From Massilia sp. YIM B02769 (GTDB lineage: Bacteria; Pseudomonadota; Gammaproteobacteria; Burkholderiales; Burkholderiaceae_D), in contig NZ_JASNRC010000005.1 in the NCBI RefSeq assembly GCF_030411995.1, forward strand, positions 267,561 through 331,560: DNA of 64,000 nucleotides, written 5' to 3'. How positions within the stretch are numbered: the stretch's first letter is position 1; each line of letters begins with the position of its first letter. A program made the position numbers and the translations under genes. Below the pieces are notes generated by a model. The model saw nothing but the letters and a program-made list of their open reading frames with translations, did no database searches and was not told where the DNA came from. Shown here one piece after another: positions 37,130 to 46,900 of this stretch.

Positions 37130-37232
37130 AAACAACTGGGGTCAGGTCTGACTTCGAGACACGAGCACATGTGTAGTTCAGCTACCGCCGAGGCCGTGTC
37201 CGGATGTCAGACTTGACCCCCGTTGTGTTGTT
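37130..37232. repeat. Imperfect long inverted repeat (REP-like)
   Basis: The left end (about 37131-37152, with GGGGTCAGGTCTGAC) is matched in reverse complement by about 37206-37230 (GTCAGACTTGACCCC). Inside, GACACG and CGTGTC are also opposed. The element begins at the TerC stop codon and ends at the stop of the convergent gene, so it may act as a bidirectional transcription stop. Its repeated-family status cannot be judged from one copy. Confidence 0.75.
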
Positions 37233-37235
37233 TAT

Positions 37236-37664
37236 TTATGGGTGAGTACTTGGTACCAGGGCGCTGCCTTGTTCGACGAAGCTGGCGCCGGCGCCGTGGA
37301 AGGGAGCGCAGCCTTCCTCGCTGAGGACCTTCGCACGCGCGTCGTCGAGATCGATCACCAGGGTGCACAGCGGAGGGCGGTCGAGCTGGCCGTCGGGCTG
37401 GAATACCGGCACCTTTGCAACCAGCCGGGCGCCGGCGCGTGTCGCATAGCCCTGGACGTGGCCGGTGTGCCGGCTCGGGGTCGACGCCACAATGGTCAGG
37501 TCGACGGCGTAGCCGTTCGGCTCGACCTCGGTTACGCGCAGGCGCGCCGTGCCGGCTGCCGCGGCGTTCGGCGCTGTCTGGTAGACGATGGTCTGCGGGG
37601 CTCCTGTTTGGGCATGGGCCTGTGCCAGCGCCGCGAGCAGGAACAGCATGAGGGTGCGTTTCAT
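37236..37664 (-). CDS. Small periplasmic hypothetical protein
   Basis: A 142-residue protein with a clear Sec signal peptide (MKRTLMLFLLAALAQAHA, cut before QTG). The mature part is a predicted beta-rich fold (ARLRVTEVEPNGYAVDLTIVASTPSRHTGHVQG) with two cysteines (PPLCTLVI, EEGCAPF) that could form a disulfide. No family recognised. It converges on the TerC gene across the inverted repeat. Confidence 0.7.
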   Translation of the reverse strand: MKRTLMLFLLAALAQAHAQTGAPQTIVYQTAPNAAAAGTARLRVTEVEPNGYAVDLTIVASTPSRHTGHVQGYATRAGARLVAKVPVFQPDGQLDRPPLCTLVIDLDDARAKVLSEEGCAPFHGAGASFVEQGSALVPSTHP

Positions 37665-37848
37665 GGGCGATATTCTTGTTCGATGTTAATAAGGCAAGCC
37701 TAATGTTTACTTATCGACGCGTCCAGATGCGTTCCTGCTTTTCGGCATCCTGGGCGGCGATTCGTGCAGCCTGTCCATTCCCTGTTGTGCTGCGCGGACC
37801 TTGTTTCTACATTGTCCAGCTGTTCAATCACATTGGAAGGACACCGGA

Positions 37849-38904
37849 ATGGCACGACATATGGTTTGGCTCTGCGGCCTGCTGGCCGCCCTGCCCCTTG
37901 CTGCCGAAGCGCAAATCGACCTCACCACGCTCGACCGCGGCATGACCGGGCCGCGCGCGCAGGTGCTCGTGCTCGGCACCGTGCACCTGAGCGGCATGCC
38001 CGCCAGCTTCAAGCCGGCGGCGCTGGACAGCCTGCTCGAGCGCCTGGCCGCCTGGCGGCCCGAGATCGTCACCATCGAGACCGAACCCGGCGAAGAGTGC
38101 GACACGGCCGCGCGTCATCCGGCCAGGTATGGCGCCGACTATTGCGCGTCGACGGCGGCGGCGCGGGCAGCCACCGGGCTGGACGTGCCGGCGGCCCTGG
38201 CCGAAGTCGACAAGACGCTCAAGGCCTGGCCAGCCGCGCCGGCCCCTGCCCAGCGGCGGCGCCTGGCAGCGGCCTTCCTGGCGGCGCACGACCCGGCCTC
38301 CGGCTACGTGCAGTGGCTGCAGCTGCCGGAAAGCGAGCGCCGCGCCGGCGACGGCCTCGACGCGAAGCTGGTCGACACGCTGGTCAGGATCGCCCAGCGC
38401 AACAACGAAAACTACCAACTCGCCGCGCGCCTGGCGGCCCGGCTTGGCCTGCAACGCGTGTACCCGGTCGACAACCATACCGGCGACCGCATGGATGTGC
38501 CCGACACGAAGGCCTTTGCGCGTTCGCTGGAAGCAGCCTGGGCGGCGGGCGGCGGAGACGAATGGCAGCAACGCCAGAAACAGGAGGCGATCCTGGGCGC
38601 GGCGGACGACCTGCTGCCGCTCTACCGCTACATCAACACGCCCGAGAGCCTGAAGCTGCTGGCCGAGATCAACGTCAGCGCCTCGCTGCGCGCCAGCTCG
38701 CGCGACGGCTATCCGCAGATGTTCGTCGCCGGCTGGGAAATCCGCAACCTGCGCATGGTGGCCTATGTGCGCGAGACCTTCCGCGAACGCCCCGGGGCAC
38801 GGGTGCTGTCGATTGTCGGCAGTTCCCATAAACCCTGGTTCGATGCCTGGCTCGGACAGTTGCAAGGCGTCGATATCGTCGATGTCGCCTCGGTACTCAA
38901 GTAA
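37849..38904 (+). CDS. DUF5694 secreted protein (TraB/GumN-like)
   Basis: A 351-residue protein from ATG 37849 (GGAAGG upstream) beginning with a signal peptide (MARHMVWLCGLLAALPLAAEA). The mature N-terminus VLVLGTVHLSGMPASFKPAALDSLLERLAAWRPEIVTIETEPG and the C-terminus VLSIVGSSHKPWFDAWLGQLQGVDIVDV are the ends of the DUF5694 domain, related to TraB/GumN-type folds with conserved GxxH and E residues suggestive of a metal site. No activity is established. A perfect hairpin follows (38914-38942). Confidence 0.8.
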   Translation: MARHMVWLCGLLAALPLAAEAQIDLTTLDRGMTGPRAQVLVLGTVHLSGMPASFKPAALDSLLERLAAWRPEIVTIETEPGEECDTAARHPARYGADYCASTAAARAATGLDVPAALAEVDKTLKAWPAAPAPAQRRRLAAAFLAAHDPASGYVQWLQLPESERRAGDGLDAKLVDTLVRIAQRNNENYQLAARLAARLGLQRVYPVDNHTGDRMDVPDTKAFARSLEAAWAAGGGDEWQQRQKQEAILGAADDLLPLYRYINTPESLKLLAEINVSASLRASSRDGYPQMFVAGWEIRNLRMVAYVRETFRERPGARVLSIVGSSHKPWFDAWLGQLQGVDIVDVASVLK

Positions 38905-38913
38905 GGCCTCAGC

Positions 38914-38942
38914 CATGGCCGGGGTCGCGCGCCCCGGCCATG
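38914..38942 (+). terminator. Perfect 11-bp hairpin after the DUF5694 gene
   Basis: CATGGCCGGGG (38914-38924) pairs with CCCCGGCCATG (38932-38942) around a 7-nt loop, 10 bp past the stop. No T-tract follows, so it may be a terminator of the T-less type or an mRNA-end stabiliser. Confidence 0.55.
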
Positions 38943-39240
38943 AACAAGATAACAACACACGGTAAGCGAACGCGTGTGCATTTTGTGAATGAAATGAGAC
39001 AATCTCTCGCAGAAATGTAGGAATCTTCTTACAGAATTGGAAAGTTTCCCTAAAGAATGTGGATGTTCTTGATAGCATTCATCCCATCGTGAAGACAGTT
39101 CCTTGGCTCGCGTTGCCGAAGCCTTTCTCACCCTAGCACGTCCATTCCGCTGAACGCTTTTTTTGCGTATGACCATACGCAGGGCATCGTTCGCCCTGAA
39201 GAACGGCAGCGGCCGCTTTTGATCTTTAGGTGATATTTCG
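38943..39240. promoter_or_regulatory. Upstream region of the two-partner secretion genes, with palindrome TGCGTATG-AC-CATACGCA
   Basis: No gene is visible. The region is AT-richer than its surroundings. At 39164-39181 a perfect 8-bp-arm palindrome follows a T-run, and a second hairpin, AGGGC/GCCCT, begins at 39181. Either could be a regulator site for the adhesin operon. The ribosome binding site of tpsB (AGGTGA) is at 39227-39232. Confidence 0.5.
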
Positions 39241-40905
39241 ATGCATTCCATTTCCTTCTCTACCAAGGCCAGGCGCACTGCCATTGCCGAAGTCGTCTTT
39301 TTGATGTTGAGCGGCATGAGCGTGGTCGACGCGGCCGCGCAAACGGTCCCGAGTCCGGGCGCGGTCCTCGACTCCACCCGTTCCGCCGCATCCCCGATCC
39401 CTGCGCCGAAGAAGGAAAGCAGCCTGGTCCTGCCGGCCGCGCAGGATGCCGCCGCCCTCGACCCGAACGCCGCGCGCACCCAGGTGAACGCCTTCCGCAT
39501 CGTCGGCAACAAGGAAATCGACGCCGCCACCCTGCACGGCCTGATCGACAGCGAAGCCGGCAAGCCGCTCAACCTGTTCGAGCTGAGCAAGATCGCACGC
39601 GTGATCACCGAGTTCTACCGCAGCCACGGCTTCCCGGTCGCGCGCGCCGTGATCCCGGCCCAGAAGGTCGAGAACGGCACGGTCACCATCGAAGTCATCG
39701 AAGGCCGCATCGACCGCACCACCTTCACCGGCAACAAGCTCTACAGCACCGAATTCCTGCAGCGCTGGGCCGCGCCGCTGATCGGCAAGACCGTGCAGGT
39801 CGCCGCGCTCGAAGAGCGCGTGCTGACGCTGAACGACCTGCCGGGCCTGCAGACCCAGGCGGTCCTGATCCCGGGCCTGGAATACGGCACCACCACCACC
39901 GAATTCCTGGCCACGGAAAAGCAGTACGACGGCGAGATCAGCCTGAACAACTACGGCCGCCCGGAAATCGGCCGCACCCGCATCGACGCCAACGCCAACC
40001 TAAACAACCCCTTCGGCATCGGCGACCAGCTGGGCGTGCGCACCAGCGTGTCGGAACACGGCCTGCTGAAACTCGGCGGCATCAACTACAGCCTGCCGCT
40101 GAACACCGACGGCACCCGCCTGGCGCTGAGCTACACCCACATCCGCTACGGCATCGGCGGCGAGCTGGCCTCGCTCGACATCCAGGGCAAGAGCCAGCTG
40201 GCCAGCGCCACCGTGATCCACCCCTTCCTGCGCAGCGCCGCGCAAAACCTGTACGGCACCTTCGCCGTGCGCAGCTTCTCGGGCAAGCAATCGGCCCTCG
40301 ACGTCGAACTGTCGAAGAGCCGCGTCAGCGTATTCGAAGCCGGCGCCGCCTGGAACCACATCGACGAGCGCTTCAACGTGGCCACCGCCGGCATGCGCGT
40401 CTCGACCAACTTCAACCCGTACAAGGAAGAGCACTCGAACGTCGGCCAGAAGTTCAAGATCGACGCCGACGCGAGCTACCTCTACAACCTGGACAGCAGC
40501 TGGAGCGTGAAGGCCGCGGGCGCCGCCCAGTGGACCCCGGACACCCTGGCCGACGCGGAAAAATTCAGCCTCGGCGGCCCGACCTCGGTGCGCGGCTATC
40601 CGTCGGCCGACGTGCGCGCCGACCGCGGCGTGTTCGCCAGCCTGGAACTGCGCTACCGCACCCAGGTGCTGGGCGCCCCGGGCTATTTCAGCACCTTCGT
40701 CGACGGCGGCCACGTGTCGCGCGTTGAACAGGTCGAAGGCCTGCCGAAGTCCTACTCGATCGGCAGCGCCGGCTTCGGCGCCACCTTCTTCCCGACCCGT
40801 CAGCTGCAGCTCGACCTCATGGCCGGCACCCCGACCGGCAGCCTCGATCCGAGCGACCTGCGCAAGAACGGCCGCCTGTGGTTCAACCTGACCACGCGCT
40901 TCTGA
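39241..40905 (+). CDS. Two-partner secretion outer-membrane transporter (TpsB; ShlB/FhaC/HecB family)
   Basis: A 554-residue Omp85-superfamily protein. A long N-terminal region with signal peptide leads into a POTRA domain (about residues 83-160: VNAFRIVGNKEIDAATLHGLIDSEAGKPLNLFELSKIARVITEFYRSHGFPVARAVIP). The 16-strand barrel follows, with the lid-loop motif VRGY in GGPTSVRGYPSADVRADRG (near 450) and a terminal Phe (WFNLTTRF). It exports the TpsA protein encoded 25 bp downstream across the outer membrane by recognising its N-terminal TPS domain. Confidence 0.94.
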   Translation: MHSISFSTKARRTAIAEVVFLMLSGMSVVDAAAQTVPSPGAVLDSTRSAASPIPAPKKESSLVLPAAQDAAALDPNAARTQVNAFRIVGNKEIDAATLHGLIDSEAGKPLNLFELSKIARVITEFYRSHGFPVARAVIPAQKVENGTVTIEVIEGRIDRTTFTGNKLYSTEFLQRWAAPLIGKTVQVAALEERVLTLNDLPGLQTQAVLIPGLEYGTTTTEFLATEKQYDGEISLNNYGRPEIGRTRIDANANLNNPFGIGDQLGVRTSVSEHGLLKLGGINYSLPLNTDGTRLALSYTHIRYGIGGELASLDIQGKSQLASATVIHPFLRSAAQNLYGTFAVRSFSGKQSALDVELSKSRVSVFEAGAAWNHIDERFNVATAGMRVSTNFNPYKEEHSNVGQKFKIDADASYLYNLDSSWSVKAAGAAQWTPDTLADAEKFSLGGPTSVRGYPSADVRADRGVFASLELRYRTQVLGAPGYFSTFVDGGHVSRVEQVEGLPKSYSIGSAGFGATFFPTRQLQLDLMAGTPTGSLDPSDLRKNGRLWFNLTTRF

Positions 40906-40930
40906 TACCGCCGCCGATCCGCATCCCCGA

Positions 40931-43900
40931 ATGTCCATGCCTACGCACACCATGACCAAACATACCGCCACGCCGTCGCACGCCCTGCCGCAACTGAAAC
41001 CGCTGGTCGCCTCGCTCTTCACCTGGGTCCAGCGCCCGGGCACCCTGGCCCTGACCCTGGGCGCCATGCCGGCGCTCGCGCTGGCCAACATGCCGGCCGG
41101 CGGCAAGGTCGTCGCCGGCGCCGCCACCATCAGCATCCCGGACGGCAACCACACCATCATCAACCAGACCAGCGACAAGGCCGTCCTGAACTGGCAATCG
41201 TTCTCGATCGGCGAAGGCGGCTACGTCCAGTTCGTCCAGCGCGACGCCAACTCGGTCGCGCTGAACCGCGTGGTCGGCTCCGACCCGTCGGCGATCCTCG
41301 GCAACCTGAGCGCCAACGGCCAGATCTTCCTGGTCAACCAGAACGGCATCTTCTTCGGCCACAGCGCCAAGGTTGACGTTGCCGGCATCGTCGCCACCAC
41401 CCTCGATATCAAGGACGAGGACTTCATGCGCGGCGACTACCGCTTCTCGCGCGGCGCCAACGCGCCGGCGCGCGCCACCGTCATCAACGAAGGCGCCCTG
41501 AACGCCAATGGCGGCTACGTCGTGCTGGCCGGCGACTACGCCGCCAACAAGGGCATCGTCCAGGCCCAGTTGGGCACCGTGCTGCTGGCCTCGGGCGATT
41601 CGCTGACCCTGCAGATGGCGGGCAGCAGCCTGATCAACTACCAGGTCGACAAGGCCACCGTCGCCCACCTGGCCGGCGTCGAGAACAGCGGCCAGATCCT
41701 GGCCAACGGCGGCCGCGTCATCATGACCGCCGACGTCGCCCAGGACCTGGCCTCGACCGTCGTCAACAACTCGGGCCTGATCCAGGCCCAGAGCGCGGTC
41801 GAGAAGAACGGCGCGATCTACTTCGAAGGCAATGGCGGCAATGTGGCCAACAGCGGCACCCTGGACGCCTCGGCGCAAGCCGGCGCAAGTGGAGCACATG
41901 GCGGCCACGTCGAGATCCGTTCGACCGGCGACATCGCCCATGAAGCAGGCAGCAAGATCGACGTCTCCGGCGCGGCCGAAGGCGTGTCGGACGCCGGCTC
42001 GGTGAACACCTGGGCCGACGGCGTCAACCGCTACAAGGAAGGCGCCAGCATTGCCGCACGCGGCGGCGCCCAGGGCGGCAACGGCGGCGACGTCGAACTG
42101 TCGGGCAACCAGGTCGTCAACCGCAGCATCGTCGACCTGAGCGCAGCCAAGGGCCAGCTCGGCACCCTGACCCTGGACCCGCTGGCGATCACGGTCGCCG
42201 ACGGCGCCGGCACGAACACCGAAGACGGCGCGACCATCTACGAACAAAACCTGGAAGCCCAGCTGAAGGTCGGCAACGTCAGCCTGCTGGCCACCGGCCA
42301 GGATGCCAGCATCACGGTTGGCGCGCTGTCCGACGGCGTGCTGGACGGCTCGAACAACGGCAGCGGCGGCTCGCTCAGCCTGCGCGCCGAGGGCAGCGGC
42401 AATCCGGCCGTGCGCTTCGCCGACAAGACCAATACCATCAAGGTCGACAAGGCCATCTCGATTTCCACCGGCGACCTCGAAGCCCCGGCCAGCGGCACCA
42501 TCGACGTCGGCCACCTGCAGGCCGGCACCGGCATCGCCCTCGATTCGGGCAGCATCAAGGCGGCCAGCCTGAGTGTCCAGAAAACCATCGCCACCCCGGG
42601 CGACACCAGCTACGCGATCAACGCGCGCGCCACCAACGGCGGCATCACCGTCGACGGCGACGTCAAGCTCGACGTCACCAACACCGCGGCCGGCGCCCTG
42701 TCGACCACGGTCTCCCTGCGCGCCGACAACGGCGACGTGAACGTGGGCGGCGCCGTGACCTCGAACGCCACCGGCCTGGGCTACTACCACTACAACTGGA
42801 CCACTGCCGGCAACGACGCCACCACCTACTACGGCGAACAGCCGTGGAGCCTGGTCGGCCAGGGCGACCACCCGATCCTGGCGAACCTGAACATCCAGGC
42901 CTCGGGCAGCGTGCGCGCCGGCGCGGTCAACGTGCTCGCCACGGACAAGAACATCGCCTTCGACACCACCCCGGGCGGCTACTGGCAGACCGCCACCGCG
43001 ACCCAGCACAACTTCTGGCGCGCGACCGGCGCCAAGGCAGCCGCCAGCGTGAGCGCCGGCGCCGACGTGGCCGTGGGCGGCAACGTCAACGTCAAGGCCG
43101 ACGGCTACGCGACCGCCAGCTACGGCGAGACCGAATCCTGGCGCACGATGGTCGACAACTTCAACTACACCAGCGGCAGCCAGACCGTGGTCACCACCCG
43201 CAGCGACGGCAACGGCGGCACCACGCAAACGTCGACCACGAACAACTACAACAACCTGAAGGGCTCGATGAAGGGCGCCGGCGGCGATCGCTACATCTGG
43301 AAGTTCGGCCCCTACACCATCATCAACGGCGGCACGGTCCAGGACTATTCGCGTATCGATACCCGTACCGACAGCAGCGGCTCGAGCGCTTCCACCGCCA
43401 TGTCCTACAGCGGCGTGAGCGGCATGAGCGCGACCCTGAACGTGAACGCCACCGGTTCGGTGGCGATGAACGGCATGGAAGTGCGTTCGACCAACCGCTC
43501 GGCAAGCGGCAACGGCACCTTCACCGACGCCAACTGGGGCCGCCAGGACACCGCCGCCAACCTGAACGGCACCGGAGACAGCTTCACGTCGGCCCAGCAG
43601 GAAATCGACTACAGCAATGACTTCAGCACCCGCTACACCGCCGCGACGTCGACTGCCACGGCCAACATCAGCGCCGGCGACAATGCCTCGGTCACCATTG
43701 GCAACGGCAATGGCGTGAACAACGTCGTCGCCGAGCACACGAAGCTGAATGCCGCCGGCAACAACCTGGCCGGCGCCACGCTCGCCATCACCGCCGGCAG
43801 CAACAGCGGCGCCACCGGCAGCGGCCTGGTCAGCATCGCAGGCGGCCTGAATGTAAGCGGCGCGAGCGGCAGCGACGTCAGCCTCAACATCCGCAACTAC

Positions 43901-46900
43901 GACGGCGGCGTCGTGCTGAGCGAAGCCGGCACCAGCGTCACCAACGCCTACAACGGCGCCGACGGCCGCGCCACCGTGCAGAGCGACAGCGCCGCCGTGC
44001 AAATGGACGGCATCGCCGTCTCCGGCGGCCGCTCGGCCTGGCTCGACGTGAACGGCGCCACCATCACCGTGGACAAGGCCTCGAGCGCCACGGCAACCGC
44101 ACCGAACAGCGTCGGCACCGCGCGCATCCGCATGAACGCGGCGGGCGACATTTCGACCGGCGACATCCTTGCCACCTCGGACAAGAACCTGGTCACCCGC
44201 GTATCCGAGTACTACAACAACGGCTACGACTACACCGTCGACGGCGGCGCAGCCGCGATCGACGTACGCAGCGCTGCCGGCAGCCTGGACCTGCGCGGCG
44301 ATGTCAAGGCAAGCGGCAACAAGACCGCCGACGTCAACCTGAATGCGTATGGCGCAGGCGCGACCCTGCGCACCGCCGCCGGCAAGACCGTCAGCGCCAA
44401 TGCCAACGGCGCCACCTACACCAGCACGGGCTACCAGCGCTACCTGTCGGTGCCGACCTATTCGGCGAACACCACGCTCGGTTCGAACGGCGCCATGACG
44501 CTCGGCAGCAGCGTCGAGGCCACGCTCGCCAACCGCAACGGCGCCGCCAGCGTCTACCTGGGCACGACGGGCGGCATCGACGCGGCCATCAGCCAGGCGG
44601 CCGGCGCCCGCATCCTGGCCGACGGCAGCAGCGGCAGCGTGGTCCTGCAAGCCGGCAGCGGCGCAGCCTACGGCGCCGCCATTGACCTGCAGGGCAGCAT
44701 CGCGGCCCAGGGCTCGACCGGCAGCGCCCTGGTCAACGTGACCGCGGCCTCCGGCCTGGTGCACGACTTCGGCGCCAGCTCGCGCGACAGCAATGCTTCG
44801 GTGACCGTGAATGCACGCGACGCAGCCGGCAAGCTGACCGTCGACGGCGTCGGCGCCATCAGCGGCAACGGCAACGCCTACAACAGCGCGGCCCTGGCCA
44901 TGAACGCCGCAGGTGCGCTCGATGCCGGCGCCATGCGCGCCACGGTTACCAACGTCAACACCGGCGCCAGCGCCGGCGCCACCGCCAACCTGGGTAGCGC
45001 CAACGGCGACCTGCAGCTCGGTTCGCTCGCCGTCAGCGGCGCCAAGACCGCGACCGCCATGGCGATCTCCAGCGGCAACCTGGACGCTTTCGGCGACGTT
45101 ACCGCCAGCGCGAACGCGGCATCGGGCAATGCCCTGGTATCGCTGAACGCCAGCGGCGCCATGGACCTGGACGCCGACGCGTCGGCGGCGGCCACCGCCA
45201 ACGGCAACCTGGGCAACGCCAGCGTCAACCTGAGCGCCGCAACCGGCATGACCCTCGACGGCGACTTGGGCGCGACCGCGGTCGGCAACGGCCAGGCCAA
45301 CGTCGTCGCCAACACCGTCGCCGCCGGCTCGGTACTGGCGCAAGGCGCGGACAGCGTCATCAGCGCCAATGGCGCCCAGAGCGGCAGCATCAGCCTGACG
45401 GCGGGCAACGCCAACAACGGCGCCTTCGATCTGCAGGGCGACCTGCGCGCCCGCGCCAACAGCGGCGCCGCCGGCATCGTGGTGAACGGCACATCCGGCA
45501 CGGTCCACGACTTCAGCGCCGTCTCCACCGGCGCTGTGGCCACGGTCAGCATCAACGCCCTGAACGGCGACCTGGCCCTGACCGGCGACGCCAGCCTCGC
45601 CGGCCTCAATGGCGCCACCCTGAACGCGGGCGCCAGCCGCGCCCTGGACGTGAGCGGCAACCTGGCCGCATCGGCCAGCGGCGCCAATGCGCTGGCCCAG
45701 GTCAACCTGAGCGCCCTGGGCGGCACGCTGGCAGTGGAAGCCGGCGCCAGTGCGGCCGCCAGCGCCACCGGCAGCGCCGGCCGCGCCGACCTGAATGTCA
45801 CCTCCACCGGCGCCATGACCGCCAACGGCGACCTGCGCGCCAATTCGCTGTCGGGCGAGGCCAGCGTCGACCTGGCGACCCTCGGCGGCACGGCTGCCGG
45901 GATTACCCAGGGCGCCAGCTCGACCATCGCCGCCAGCGGCAACCGCGGCACGGTCGGCATCAACGCCGGGGATACCCTCCCGAACGGCGCCACCGGCGCC
46001 GCCTATGCGCTCGCCGGCGACATCCAGGCGCGCGGCACGCTCGGCACCGCCGCCATCGCGGTCAACGGCAGCGGCGGTTCGGTGCACGACTTCAGCGCGC
46101 AATCGGCCAACGGCAACGCCACGGTCACCTTGCGTGCCCTGGCACCCGCAGGCGCCCTGGCGCTCGACGGCGCCGGCAGCGTCCGCGCCAACGTCAATGC
46201 CGTCAGCGGCGCCCTGCTGAATGCAAGCGCCGCCAGCCTCGATACCGGCGCGGCCAGTCTGGCCATTACCAACCTCAGCGCCGGCGCCACGGCCAGCGCG
46301 CGCGCCGACCTGGGCGGTGCGACGCTCACCCTTGGCGACATCGCCGTGGGCGGCAACGCCGCCATCCTGAACGCCGCCGCCGACAACAGCCTGGCCGTGA
46401 CCGGCGCCCTGTCGACGGCAGCCAACGGCGCCAACGGCGCGGCCCAGACCATCGTCGCCGCCCAGGGTGTTCTCACCGTGGACGCGGGCGCCAGCGTGGC
46501 AGCGAGCGCCAGCCGCAACCTGCAGGCCGGTCTGGCATCGGCCACCGTCACCGTCTCCGGCGCCCAGGGCGTGACCCTGGACGGCAACCTGAGCGCCAGC
46601 GCAGGCGGCTACGCCGGCATCGATGTCGCGGCAGCGAACGGCAGCCTGGCCCTGAACGCGGACCAGACCGCCGCGGCGGACCGCAGCGCCAGCATCGCCA
46701 ACCGCGCCATGAATGGCGGCCTGACCCAGGCTGCCGGCAGCACCCTGCACAGCAGCGCGCTGGACGGCGGCGCCGACATCGTCCTGAACAGCCTGGACGC
46801 GATGCGGATCGCCGGCAAACTGACCGCGGCGGCCACCGCCGACGGCAGCGCCGGCGGCATCCACACCGGCAGCGCCACGATCGGCATCGCTACCACCGGC

